Shown: positions 46,703 through 55,622 of the stretch, in pieces | Layout of the letters: every line of letters starts with the position of its first letter | Numbering within the stretch: position 1 is the first letter of the stretch | Origin: JAAYXE01 sp964391195 | Lineage (GTDB): Bacteria; Chloroflexota; Anaerolineae; Anaerolineales; UBA4823 | Length of the DNA stretch: 64,000 bases | Direction of reading: 5' to 3' | NCBI GenBank assembly: GCA_964391195.1 | Contig: CAYMLG010000018.1 | Span: forward strand, 9,166-73,165 | Notes under the pieces: model-generated | What the model saw: only the letters and a program-made list of their open reading frames with translations | Told to the model about the DNA's origin: nothing | Database searches by the model: none | Translations under genes and position numbers: made by a program

Positions 46703-47701
46703 ATGGAGTCCGCCTGTATCCTGGCCCTGGATTTCGGCGGCACAAAACACACCGCCGCCACGATCTCCCTGGAACGCCTGGCCGCGTTCCACCACGGCGA
46801 CCGGGCCGCCCTGGGCTGGGACCAGCACCGCCGGGTGTTCTCACCCCCCGGGGCGGATGCAGCCTATGACATCGACACCATGCTCCGCCTGGGGAGGGAA
46901 CTGCTGGGCGGCCGACCCGGGCGCCCCCCGGCGGCGGTCGGGGTGAGTTTCGGCGGGCCGGTCGATTTTACCGCCGGGCTGGTTCGTCTGTCGCACCACG
47001 TGCCCGGCTGGGAGAACACCCCCCTGGGCCAGTTGCTGGCCGATGCCTTCCAGGCTCCGGTGGGAGTGGACAACGACGGCAACATCGCCGCCCTGGGCGA
47101 GCACCGTTTCGGCGCCGGGCAGGGATGTGAGCACCTGATGTACATCACCGTGAGCACCGGGGTGGGCGGCGGCTGGATCCTGAACGGCCACCCCTGGCGC
47201 GGCTCGGAGGGCATGGCCGGGGAGATCGGGCACACGGTGATCGACCCGCAGGGGCCGGTATGCCTGTGCGGCAAGCGCGGCTGCCTGGAGCGCCTGGCCT
47301 CGGGCCCCTACATGGCCCAGGACGCCCGCCAGGAGATGGAAACCGACCCCCAGGCCGGACCAATCCTGCGCCAGATCGTGGGAGGCGACCTGCAGAGCCT
47401 GTCCGGCAAGGTCATTGCCCAGGCCGCGGCGCAGGGCGATCCCCTCGCCGGCCGCCTGCTCGAACGCTCCGCCTGGGCCCTGGGGGTGGGCATCGGGGAC
47501 GCCGCCAATCTGATCAATCCGCAGCGCTTCATCCTCGGCGGCGGGGTGACCAAATCGGGCGAGCGCTTCTGGGAGACCATCCGCCACACCGCCCGGCAGA
47601 CCGCCCTGCCGGAAGTGCATTTCGAGGTGCTGCCGGCGGCCCTGGGCGACGACGCCCCCCTCTGGGGAGCGGTTGCTTTAGCAGAGGAGTTGTTGAAGTA
47701 A
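46703..47701 (+). CDS. ROK-family sugar kinase
   Basis: A 332-residue ROK protein without a DNA-binding domain, hence probably a kinase such as glucokinase. Phosphate loop LALDFGGTKHTAA, catalytic Asp125 in VDNDGNIAALGE, GVGGGWILNG, and the zinc site His177, Cys187, Cys189, Cys194 (GHTVIDP and CLCGKRGCLE) are all present. It starts 1 bp after sufE and the methyltransferase gene starts 2 bp after its stop. Glucose or N-acylhexosamine phosphorylation would fit the GH1 and GH38 enzymes, but the sugar is not determined. Confidence 0.9.
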   Translation: MESACILALDFGGTKHTAATISLERLAAFHHGDRAALGWDQHRRVFSPPGADAAYDIDTMLRLGRELLGGRPGRPPAAVGVSFGGPVDFTAGLVRLSHHVPGWENTPLGQLLADAFQAPVGVDNDGNIAALGEHRFGAGQGCEHLMYITVSTGVGGGWILNGHPWRGSEGMAGEIGHTVIDPQGPVCLCGKRGCLERLASGPYMAQDARQEMETDPQAGPILRQIVGGDLQSLSGKVIAQAAAQGDPLAGRLLERSAWALGVGIGDAANLINPQRFILGGGVTKSGERFWETIRHTARQTALPEVHFEVLPAALGDDAPLWGAVALAEELLK

Positions 47702-47702
47702 C

Positions 47703-48467
47703 ATGGCCACCGCACTATCTGAGCAAGAAGACGCCTACGGGCGTGAGGTCCTCGCCCTGTACAAAGGCGACGAATCGTTTGAGATCATCGAGCGCGACGA
47801 TGGCTTTTTCGACTGCACCATGAGCCCGCAGCATTATCTGGCCCCGTTCGAGGACTGGCCGACCTACGAACAAGAAGCGATCCGCCTGGCCCGCGGCCGG
47901 GTGCTGGACATTGGTTCCGGCGCGGGACGGGTCGCCCTCTACCTGCAGGAACAGGGGCACCCGGTGCTGGGCATCGATATCTCCCCCCTGGCGCTGGAAG
48001 TTTGCCGCATGCGCGGGGTGAAGGATGTGCTCCTGGCGGGGATTACCGACATCGGGCCGGCCATGGGCACCTTCGACACCCTGGTGATGTACGGGAACAA
48101 CTTCGGCCTGATGGGGAGCTTCGACCAGGCCCGTGACCTGCTGCGCCGCTTCCACAGCCTCACCCCGCCCCACGCCCGCATCCTGGCCGAGAGCAACGAC
48201 CCCTACAAGACTCGCGACCCGGCCCACCTGGCTTACCAGGCGTGGAACCGCCAGCGGAACCGCATGCCCGGCCAGTTGCGCATCCGCGTCCGTTTCCGTA
48301 ATTACGTCACCCCCTGGTTCGATTACCTGATCGTCTCCAGAGCCGAGATGGAAACCATCCTGGCCGGCACCGGCTGGCGCATTGCGCACTGTATCGAGGC
48401 CACCCCCGGCAGCCCCCAGGAATCGATGTACGTGGCCGTGCTGGAGAAAGAAGAGGTCCCCGGCTGA
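47703..48467 (+). CDS. Class I SAM-dependent methyltransferase
   Basis: A 254-residue Rossmann methyltransferase. Motif I is VLDIGSGAGRVALYL (67-81), followed by GIDISPLALEVCRMRG and the motif IV region TLVMYGNNFGLMG. Substrate is unknown. It sits between the ROK kinase (2 bp gap) and the MrfA-like helicase (start codon 1 bp after the stop), in an uninterrupted run. Family annotations range from small-molecule to RNA methylation. Confidence 0.85.
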   Translation: MATALSEQEDAYGREVLALYKGDESFEIIERDDGFFDCTMSPQHYLAPFEDWPTYEQEAIRLARGRVLDIGSGAGRVALYLQEQGHPVLGIDISPLALEVCRMRGVKDVLLAGITDIGPAMGTFDTLVMYGNNFGLMGSFDQARDLLRRFHSLTPPHARILAESNDPYKTRDPAHLAYQAWNRQRNRMPGQLRIRVRFRNYVTPWFDYLIVSRAEMETILAGTGWRIAHCIEATPGSPQESMYVAVLEKEEVPG

Positions 48468-48468
48468 G

Positions 48469-51054
48469 ATGAGCGCCTACCTCCGTTCCCTGCTCAGCCG
48501 CTGGCGCAGCGATCCTGGCATCGGCGGTAATATCGAAGAGTGGCGCGACCTGCCCGCCCGCCCGCCGCGCTGGGCTCCGCTGCCCGCCCGCCTGCATCCC
48601 GGGCTGGCCCAGGCCTTGAAGGAACGGGGGATCTCTGCCTTATACAGCCACCAGGCGGCAGCCTGGGACCACGCCAGCCACGGGCGACATTTCGTGGTGG
48701 TCACCGGCACCGCCTCGGGAAAAACCCTGTGCTACAACCTGCCCGTGCTGGATTGCCTGCTGCGCGATCCTGATGCCCGCGCTCTGTACATCTTCCCCAC
48801 TAAAGCCCTGGCTCAAGACCAGTTAACCGGCCTGGGCGAGCTGCTCGGCGGGATCGAGACCGGTGAAGGTCCGCCGGTGGCCCCGGCGGCCTACGACGGC
48901 GATACGCCCACCTCGGTCCGGCCCGCCATCCGCAAGCGCTCGCGCCTGGTCATCACCAACCCCGATATGCTCCACGCCGGAATCCTGCCGCACCACACCG
49001 GTTGGGCCACCTTTCTGCGCGACCTGCGCTTCGTGGTCATCGACGAGATGCACATTTACCGGGGCGTGTTCGGCTCACACGTCGCCAACGTGCTCCGCCG
49101 GCTGAAGCGAGTATGCCGCTTCTACGGTTCCGCGCCGCAGTTTATCCTCACCTCGGCCACCATCGGCAACCCGGCCGAACTGGCCTCCCGCCTGGTGGAA
49201 GAACAGACGGCGGTGATCGACGAGGACGGGTCGGCTCGCGGCCCGAAATCCTTCCTGATCTACAACCCCCCGGTGATCGACAGAGACCTGGGCCTGCGGC
49301 GCAGCGCCATCCAGGAGAGCGTGCGCCTGGCGGAGGACTTGCTCACCTACCAGGTGCAGACCATCCTGTTCGCCCGCACCCGGCGATCGGTCGAACTGCT
49401 GCTGACCTACCTGCGCGAGAGACAAAAGGCCGCCGCCCCGCCTCCGATGCCGGGTGAGGCCGCGGCTCAGGACGAAACCATCCGCGGCTACCGCAGCGGC
49501 TATCTTCCCCGCCAGCGCCGGTCTGTGGAACGCGGGCTGCGGCAGGGCGAGGTACGGGCGGTGGTGGCGACCACCGCCTTGGAGTTGGGCATCGATATCG
49601 GCGGCATGGGCGCCTCGATCCTGGTCGGGTATCCCGGCACGATCGCCGGCACCTGGCAGCAGGCGGGACGGGCCGGGCGGGGGGCAGACGATTCACTCTC
49701 CGTCCTGGTAGCCACCGCCGACCCACTCGACCAGTTCCTGGCCCAGCACCCGGATTACTTCTTCGAGCGCTCACCGGAACAGGGGCTGATCAACCCCGAC
49801 AACCTGCTCATCCTGCTGGCCCACCTGCGCTGCGCGGCTTTCGAGCTCCCCTTCTACAGAGGCGAGGCTTTCGGCAGCGTCCCCTCCGAGGTGCTGCAGG
49901 AATTTCTGGATTTCCTACAATCCGAAGGGGTGCTGCACCACTCGGGGGAGCGCTACTTCTGGATGGCCGACCAGTACCCGGCCCAGGCGGTGCCCCTGCG
50001 CAGCGCCTCGGCCGAGAACGTGGTGCTGCAAGTCGAAGACGAGGGCCGCCTCACCACCCTGGGCGAGGTCGACCGGGAGAGCGCAGTGTGGATGGTGCAC
50101 CCGCAAGCGGTGTACCTGCACGAAGGCCAGAGCTATCTGGTGGAAGAATTGGACCTGGAGAACCACCTGGCCCGCCTGGTGCGCCTGGATCCGGATTACT
50201 ACACCGAACCGCGCAGCGAAACCACCGTCGCCCTGTTGGAGTTAACCGAGGAGACCGCCGTGCAGGGCGGGCTGAAGGCTCACGGTGAGATCCAGGTGAC
50301 CACCCAGGTCATCGGGTTCAACAAAGTGCGCTGGCACACCCACGAGCGCATCGGCCAGGGCGAAGTGGACCTGCCGCCCATGGAGCTGCAGACCACCGGA
50401 TACTGGCTGGCGCTGGAAGACTCGACCGTGGACGTGCTGCGCTCGCTGGGCCTGTGGGCAAACGACCCAAACGATTACGGCCCGGGCTGGAACCGCATCC
50501 GCGAACAGGTGCGCCGGCGCGACGGCTACCGCTGCCAGGTGTGCGGGGCGGCGGAGAACGGGCGCTCGCACGACGTGCACCACAAGATCCCCTTCCGCAC
50601 CTTCGCTTCCAGAGAGGAAGCGAACCGCCTCGAAAACCTGATCACCCTGTGTCCCTCCTGCCACCACCGGGTGGAGAGCGCCGTGCGGGTGCGCAGCGGG
50701 TTGGCCGGGTTGAGCTTCGCATTGGTCCACCTGGCCCCGTTGTTCCTGATGTGCGATTCCCGCGACCTGGGTGTCCACTCCGACCCACAGCTCCCGCTCA
50801 GCGAGGGCAAACCGGGCGTGGTGATCTTTGACCTGGTGCCGGCGGGGATCGGCTTCAGCCAGCGCCTATACGAGCTGCACGATGAGCTGATCCTGCGCCT
50901 CCTGGAGTTGGTGGCGAACTGCCCGTGCTCGGAAGGCTGCCCCTCCTGTGTCGGGCCGGGGGGAGAGCGCGGCCAGGGCGGCAAGCAGGAGACCCTGGCG
51001 ATTTTGAAAGCGATTAGCAAGCCCTCCGCCACCCTGGAAATGGGAAAGTTGTGA
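48469..51054 (+). CDS. mrfA: MrfA-like DEAD/DEAH helicase with inserted HNH domain
   Basis: An 861-residue superfamily 2 helicase. Walker A is GTASGKT (80-86), the DEAD-box equivalent is DEMH (192-195), and the C-terminal helicase lobe has TTALELGIDIGG and QQAGRAGRG. The C-terminus is the MrfA zinc-binding domain (DUF1998) with Cys818, Cys820, Cys824, Cys827 (CPCSEGCPSC) preceded by VIFDLVPAGIGFSQRLYE. Between the middle and zinc domains lies an HNH endonuclease-like module: Cys689/Cys692, His704-His705, Asn723, Cys728/Cys731 and His732-His733. In Bacillus subtilis MrfA acts with MrfB in mitomycin-lesion excision. The MrfB-like gene follows 15 bp downstream. I do not recall an HNH module in MrfA itself. 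Confidence 0.88.
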   Translation: MSAYLRSLLSRWRSDPGIGGNIEEWRDLPARPPRWAPLPARLHPGLAQALKERGISALYSHQAAAWDHASHGRHFVVVTGTASGKTLCYNLPVLDCLLRDPDARALYIFPTKALAQDQLTGLGELLGGIETGEGPPVAPAAYDGDTPTSVRPAIRKRSRLVITNPDMLHAGILPHHTGWATFLRDLRFVVIDEMHIYRGVFGSHVANVLRRLKRVCRFYGSAPQFILTSATIGNPAELASRLVEEQTAVIDEDGSARGPKSFLIYNPPVIDRDLGLRRSAIQESVRLAEDLLTYQVQTILFARTRRSVELLLTYLRERQKAAAPPPMPGEAAAQDETIRGYRSGYLPRQRRSVERGLRQGEVRAVVATTALELGIDIGGMGASILVGYPGTIAGTWQQAGRAGRGADDSLSVLVATADPLDQFLAQHPDYFFERSPEQGLINPDNLLILLAHLRCAAFELPFYRGEAFGSVPSEVLQEFLDFLQSEGVLHHSGERYFWMADQYPAQAVPLRSASAENVVLQVEDEGRLTTLGEVDRESAVWMVHPQAVYLHEGQSYLVEELDLENHLARLVRLDPDYYTEPRSETTVALLELTEETAVQGGLKAHGEIQVTTQVIGFNKVRWHTHERIGQGEVDLPPMELQTTGYWLALEDSTVDVLRSLGLWANDPNDYGPGWNRIREQVRRRDGYRCQVCGAAENGRSHDVHHKIPFRTFASREEANRLENLITLCPSCHHRVESAVRVRSGLAGLSFALVHLAPLFLMCDSRDLGVHSDPQLPLSEGKPGVVIFDLVPAGIGFSQRLYELHDELILRLLELVANCPCSEGCPSCVGPGGERGQGGKQETLAILKAISKPSATLEMGKL

Positions 51055-51069
51055 TGTAATCGGTGTGCT

Positions 51070-52293
51070 ATGCCGTCCTTATCCGATAAGCTCCGCTCGC
51101 TGGGCGTCAAAACCGGCGCACAAGACCTGAAACCCCCGCGTCCGCGCAACCCGTACAGCATCGACCAGGTGATCGCCGGGCAGGCCCTCGAAACCCCCTT
51201 CGGGCAGACCTACCTGGTGGAAGAGCGCTACCCGGTTGGCTATCCGCATGGGAAGATGGCCCTGGAACTGAACGCCTCCCTCCAGAAGATCGCCGAGTGG
51301 GCCGGAGATCGTCGCATCGCCGGTTACCCTCCCCAGTCTTTCGCCTTCATCGACACCGAGACCACCGGCTTACAGGGCGGCACCGGCACCTATGCCTTCC
51401 TGGTCGGGGTGGGCAAGTTCGAGGAGAACGAATTCCACCTGGCCCAGTTCTTCATGAGCGACCCGGTGCGCGAACCGGCGCAGCTCGCCGCCTTCGAACA
51501 GTTCATCGGCCCCTGCCAGGCTATCGTCACCTTCAACGGCAAAGCCTTCGACGTCCCCCTGCTCACCACCCGCTTTATCTCCCACGGCCTGCGCTGCCCC
51601 CTGGGTGAGACAGCCCACGTGGACCTGCTGCACCTGGCCCGCCGTTTGTGGCGCGACCGCCTGCCCAACCGCTCCCTCGGCAGCCTGGAGTACGAGATCA
51701 TCGGCACCCGCCGCAGCGAAGATGACGTCCCCGGTTGGATGATCCCCAGCCTGTATTTCGAATATTTACGTACGGGGGACGCCCGCCGGTTGAAAAGCGT
51801 GTTCTATCACAACGCCCTGGACGTGGTTTCGATGGTGACCCTGTTCAACCATATGGCCCGGGTGCTGGATGACCCGCTGGAGAACGCCGGTGAGCACGCG
51901 GTTGACCTCATCGCCCTGGCCAAGCTGTACGAGGCCATGGGCGACCTCGACTCCGCCGCCCGCCTGTATCTGGCCGGGCTGGACCACGACCTGCCCCGTC
52001 CCACCCTGCTGGAGGCCATCCGCCGCCTGGCTTTGCTCTACAAACGAAAAGGTGATCACCAGTCGGCTCTCACCTTGTGGGAGCAGGCGGCCCACCATCG
52101 CCAGATCGAAGGCTTCGTGGAGTTGGCCAAGTATTACGAGCACCAGGCCCGCCAGCCCGAGACCGCCCTGCAGTGGACCCAGGCCGCGATCGACCTGGTG
52201 AACTCGCCCGGCTTCCCCCTCCTGGAGCGCCGCGAGCACCTCCCCGAACTGGAGCACCGCCGTGAGCGGCTGGAGCGCAAAGTAAACCGCTGA
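51070..52293 (+). CDS. mrfB: MrfB-like DEDDh exonuclease with TPR-like tail
   Basis: A 407-residue protein with an RNase H-fold 3'-5' exonuclease core: Asp95 and Glu97 in FIDTETTGL, Asp161 in FNGKAFDVPLL, and His247/Asp251 in YHNALDVVSM, so a DEDDh set. The flanks match YprB/MrfB of Bacillus: an N-terminal PFGQTYLVEERYP segment and a C-terminal helical, TPR-like region (AKLYEAMGDLDSAARLYLAGL). It lies just after the MrfA-like helicase and both probably repair bulky DNA adducts or crosslinks independently of UvrABC. A strong hairpin follows the stop. Confidence 0.9.
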   Translation: MPSLSDKLRSLGVKTGAQDLKPPRPRNPYSIDQVIAGQALETPFGQTYLVEERYPVGYPHGKMALELNASLQKIAEWAGDRRIAGYPPQSFAFIDTETTGLQGGTGTYAFLVGVGKFEENEFHLAQFFMSDPVREPAQLAAFEQFIGPCQAIVTFNGKAFDVPLLTTRFISHGLRCPLGETAHVDLLHLARRLWRDRLPNRSLGSLEYEIIGTRRSEDDVPGWMIPSLYFEYLRTGDARRLKSVFYHNALDVVSMVTLFNHMARVLDDPLENAGEHAVDLIALAKLYEAMGDLDSAARLYLAGLDHDLPRPTLLEAIRRLALLYKRKGDHQSALTLWEQAAHHRQIEGFVELAKYYEHQARQPETALQWTQAAIDLVNSPGFPLLERREHLPELEHRRERLERKVNR

Positions 52294-52306
52294 AAACTAT
52301 GGATAT

Positions 52307-52356
52307 AAATGGAGGTGAATGTGCCGGCAAAATCCGGCACATCCACCTCCATTTAT
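52307..52356 (+). terminator. Terminator after the mrfAB-like operon
   Basis: 52307-52327 pairs with 52334-52354 (left arm AAATGGAGGTG, right arm CACCTCCATTT; inner ATGTGCCGG with CCGGCACAT) as a stem of about 20 bp with one mismatch and a 6-nt loop, then ATTTAA. It lies 14 bases after the stop. Confidence 0.8.
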
Positions 52357-52573
52357 TTAATAACCGGGCTTACCTGGCCAGATAGGCAACCCGGGATGCA
52401 TCCCCAGACCCGCCGGAAACCCGCCCCCGGATGGTGTTCGTAAGCTCCGCAAACCGCTAAGATACGTGCGATCAACAGCAGCACCAGCGGCTGTTGACCC
52501 GATCCCGCCGGCATCTACGGCGAGGAAAAAATCGAAAGAAATCTTAGCCAAAGCAACGGAGAATGCAAACACC

Positions 52574-54076
52574 ATGAATAAGAGCAAGTTGTTCAAAAAG
52601 ATCATTTTGTTCGTTCTACTGGCATTGCTGGTGCTAGCCAACGCCTGCCAGCCTGCAGCAGAACCGGACCGAGCATCAGGCGAGCCCCCAAGCGCCGCGG
52701 ACGAAGCCGGGCTGATTGGAACCTGGGCAGGTACCCTGCGGGTGCTCACCATGGAGTACGACCTGGTCGTACACTTCGAGCAGGATGGAGAGGGCCTCAG
52801 CGGCCGGGTGGACATCCCCCGCCAGGGCGTAGAGGGGCTGGAACTGGCGAATATCCAGGCCAAGGGGGGCCAGGTGAGCTTCGAGATGCAGGGCGACATG
52901 CCAACTGCGGCATTCGATGGGCAGTTGGATGGCGACCGCCTGTCCGGGGACTACCGGCAGTCGGCTTTCAAAGGGAAGTTCGAGCTGCAGCGGGTAGAAG
53001 ACCTGGCCACAGTTGCCCAGCCCACACCTACGCCCGAGCCGCCCAAACCCTACCGCGAAGAAGAAGTGCGCTTCCAGAACGGGGAGGTCTCGCTGGCCGG
53101 GACGCTCACCCTGCCTGAGGGCAATGACCCCCACCCGGCGGTGATCCTGGTCTCCGGCAGCGGCCTGCAGGACCGGGACAACGCCCACCCTTCGCTGCCC
53201 GGCTATAAGCCCTTCCGCTGGCTGGCCGATCATCTCACCCGGGCCGGGATCGCCGTGCTGCGCTATGACGACCGGGGGGTCGGCGGATCGCAGGGCGGGC
53301 AGTCCGGCGCAGATACCACCATCGATTACTCCTACGACGCCGAGGCGGCCTTAGACTTCCTGCTGGAGCGGGAAGAGATCGACCACCGGTACATCGGGGT
53401 GATCGGGCACAGCGAGGGCGGCTATATCGCCGCGCTGCTGGCCGCCCGCAGGCCGGACCTGGCCTTCGCGATCACCATGGCCGGCTATGCCGTACCCGGT
53501 GCGGAAGTCCTGCAGCGCCAGGTGCTGCTGGGCGGGCAGGCGGCCGGGCTGCCGGAAGAAGAGATCCGGCGGCAGCTCGAAACCAACCGCAAAGAGATCG
53601 AGCTAATCGTAGCCCAGGACTGGGAGGGGCTGGAAGAATTCCTGTATGTGGAGACCCTGGCCTTCTACCGCAGCCTACCCGAAGATCAGCGCATCCCTGA
53701 CGACGAGTTGGAGCAGGTCGCCAGGGAGGAGACCACCCGGCAGTTGGCCTCTCGCAAGGGCTGGTTCTACTTCTTTCTCACCGGCGACCCGGCGGACGAG
53801 CTGGAGAAGGTGCGCCAGCCGGTGCTGGCTCTGTTCGGCGGCGCCGACGTCCAGGTGGACCCGCAGCAGAATGCTCCGGCGATGGAAGCTGCCCTTACCA
53901 AGGCGGGAAACCAGGACTTCACCATCCAGATCTTCCCCGGCGTAGACCACCTGTTCCTGGAAGCCGCCGAGAACGGTATGCACGACGAGGTTTCCGCCTC
54001 GAAGGGGTTCGCCCCCGGCGTGCAGGAGACGATTGCCGAATGGATCATCGCCCACACATCAGGGGATGCCGAGTAA
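52574..54076 (+). CDS. Exported alpha/beta hydrolase (S33-like), predicted lipoprotein
   Basis: A 500-residue protein. A hydrophobic leader ends in LANAC, a plausible lipobox (Cys at about 25). Residues about 45-140 form a small beta-rich domain (GTWAGTLRVLTMEYDL) of the kind found before hydrolase domains. From about 165 an alpha/beta hydrolase has Ser280 in GHSEGGY, Asp425 in GGADVQVDP and His459 in GVDHLF, a complete triad. The motif YDDRGVGGS is also typical. It is likely a surface esterase or aminopeptidase-like hydrolase. ATG 52574 is chosen for the signal peptide and preceding CGGAGA; upstream in-frame codons add a non-signal N-terminus. Confidence 0.82.
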   Translation: MNKSKLFKKIILFVLLALLVLANACQPAAEPDRASGEPPSAADEAGLIGTWAGTLRVLTMEYDLVVHFEQDGEGLSGRVDIPRQGVEGLELANIQAKGGQVSFEMQGDMPTAAFDGQLDGDRLSGDYRQSAFKGKFELQRVEDLATVAQPTPTPEPPKPYREEEVRFQNGEVSLAGTLTLPEGNDPHPAVILVSGSGLQDRDNAHPSLPGYKPFRWLADHLTRAGIAVLRYDDRGVGGSQGGQSGADTTIDYSYDAEAALDFLLEREEIDHRYIGVIGHSEGGYIAALLAARRPDLAFAITMAGYAVPGAEVLQRQVLLGGQAAGLPEEEIRRQLETNRKEIELIVAQDWEGLEEFLYVETLAFYRSLPEDQRIPDDELEQVAREETTRQLASRKGWFYFFLTGDPADELEKVRQPVLALFGGADVQVDPQQNAPAMEAALTKAGNQDFTIQIFPGVDHLFLEAAENGMHDEVSASKGFAPGVQETIAEWIIAHTSGDAE

Positions 54077-54102
54077 GCACTGGCACGGCAATGAGAAATG
54101 AA

Positions 54103-54143
54103 AGCGGTGCGTTTGTGGGGAGTTACCCCACAAACGCACCGCT
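54103..54143. terminator. Perfect bidirectional terminator
   Basis: AGCGGTGCGTTTGTGGGG (54103-54120) pairs without mismatch with CCCCACAAACGCACCGCT (54126-54143) over a 5-nt loop. It lies between the convergent hydrolase and methyltransferase-nucleotidyltransferase genes, 27 bases after one stop and 37 before the other. Confidence 0.85.
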
Positions 54144-54179
54144 GCTTTCCGACCGATGCCTGCTGTATATCGTATCGGC

Positions 54180-55487
54180 CTATATCACATTCGTCGAGAT
54201 CTCCCCCCGGATGAGCCTCAGCAGCCGGTCCGGGTCGCAGTGCGGCAGGCAGAGCGCTGCCCGGTCCAGGCGTTTGCGCCGCAGGTAGGCCAGGGCTTCT
54301 TCCTCCAGCCAGGAGACCGGCACCGGCGTCCCTTCCAGGTCGATCACGGTCTCCGTGGCGGTCATGGACGGGACCCAGGCCTCCCCTTCCCTTCGCTCCA
54401 GGTCGCTCATGGGCTCGAACTGCACTCCATCGATCAGGAAGCGCCCGAAATGGGAGCGGTATGTTTCGCCCTCCCGCCAGGCGACCGGTAAGGTCGCTTC
54501 GGAGGCGAACAACTCCTGGAAGCGATAAGCCCCCCCTGCGCTCAGCTCCAGATCCACATCTTTTACCGGCAGCGGCAGCCCGTGCAGCCTGACCGCCGCG
54601 CCCCCCACCACGCGATAGCGCACCCCCGCGGCCGACAGGCGGGCCGCCACACGGCGCAGGGCTGCCTTCCAGCGCGGCTTGACCGCCACTGCCAGCAGGT
54701 GCTCCACCCCGCCGTGGATGCTCGGATCGGTGGCCACCCGGTAATTCACATCCAGCCAGGCTTGCCAGGCTTCGCCGCTCAGCGTGTTGATCTCCTCCTC
54801 CGCCTGAGCCACCAGCCCCTCCAGCGCCAGGATGGTCTCCACCTCGAAGCCGCCGTTCCGGATGAGGGGTTCGACCTCGGTTGGGTGGGCGAAGTAAGCC
54901 ACGAACACCGGCTCACCCGAACCGCGCCACGGCAGCTGCCCGGTGGCGAGGATCCGCTCCCCATCTTCGGGCTTTTCCAGGATCCAGTTCGGGTTCTTCT
55001 CGGCCAGGTCGATGTGGGCTGCGTAGCGGGCGATAAAGGCCGCGAACAGCACCCCGCCCGGTTTCAGCACCCGGTAGGCTTCCAGCAAAGCCTGCAAGCG
55101 TTCGTGCTCCTCGAGCAGGTGATACAGCGGGCCCATGAGCAGCACGGCGTCGAACTGCCCAGGAGCAAACCGGGACAGATCCAGGGCAGTGCCCTGCTCG
55201 TAAGCCTGCAGTTCCAAACCGGCCTCCGCCGCTTTGCGCCGGGCCAGGGCCAGGTTGCCGGCGGAGAGGTCGAACAGGGTGACGCTGTACCCCTGGCGGG
55301 CGAGCTCGAGGCTGTAGCGCCCCGGGCCGCCCCCGCAGTCCAGGATGCAGGCAGGCGGCGGTGGCAGGCGCTCGGACAGGGCGCGCAGGGTGATCCCGAA
55401 CTCGGTGCGGTGATTATCCATGCGCTCCCATTCCTGTTCGGGCTGGACATCGTAGTAACGGGCAATCAGCTCCGGTTCAGTGCTCAT
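54180..55487 (-). CDS. Methyltransferase fused to nucleotidyltransferase-fold domain
   Basis: A 435-residue two-domain protein. Residues 1 to about 260 are a class I methyltransferase with motif I CILDCGGGPGRYSLEL (47-62) and LFDLSAGNLALARR. Residues about 275-435 form a minimal nucleotidyltransferase fold: VVGGAAVRLHG (Gly295-Gly296) then KDVDLEL (Asp310, Asp312). The same fold occurs alone at 6315-7040. The methyltransferase half alone resembles many YcgJ-like enzymes. I know of no characterised protein with this pairing; modification of a small molecule, RNA or antibiotic is possible. ATG 55487 is chosen over an upstream start for its ribosome site. Confidence 0.8.
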   Translation of the reverse strand: MSTEPELIARYYDVQPEQEWERMDNHRTEFGITLRALSERLPPPPACILDCGGGPGRYSLELARQGYSVTLFDLSAGNLALARRKAAEAGLELQAYEQGTALDLSRFAPGQFDAVLLMGPLYHLLEEHERLQALLEAYRVLKPGGVLFAAFIARYAAHIDLAEKNPNWILEKPEDGERILATGQLPWRGSGEPVFVAYFAHPTEVEPLIRNGGFEVETILALEGLVAQAEEEINTLSGEAWQAWLDVNYRVATDPSIHGGVEHLLAVAVKPRWKAALRRVAARLSAAGVRYRVVGGAAVRLHGLPLPVKDVDLELSAGGAYRFQELFASEATLPVAWREGETYRSHFGRFLIDGVQFEPMSDLERREGEAWVPSMTATETVIDLEGTPVPVSWLEEEALAYLRRKRLDRAALCLPHCDPDRLLRLIRGEISTNVI

Positions 55488-55622
55488 CCTAACCTCGTGA
55501 TCGGGTATCAAAGAACGGGCATTACTGGCTATGTGGAATACAGCGACCGGCTCAACCGGCGGCTGTTTTCACCCCCACCAGCCGCTTGCATTCCACTCCA
55601 AGCCTATATCTATCGTTTCTAT

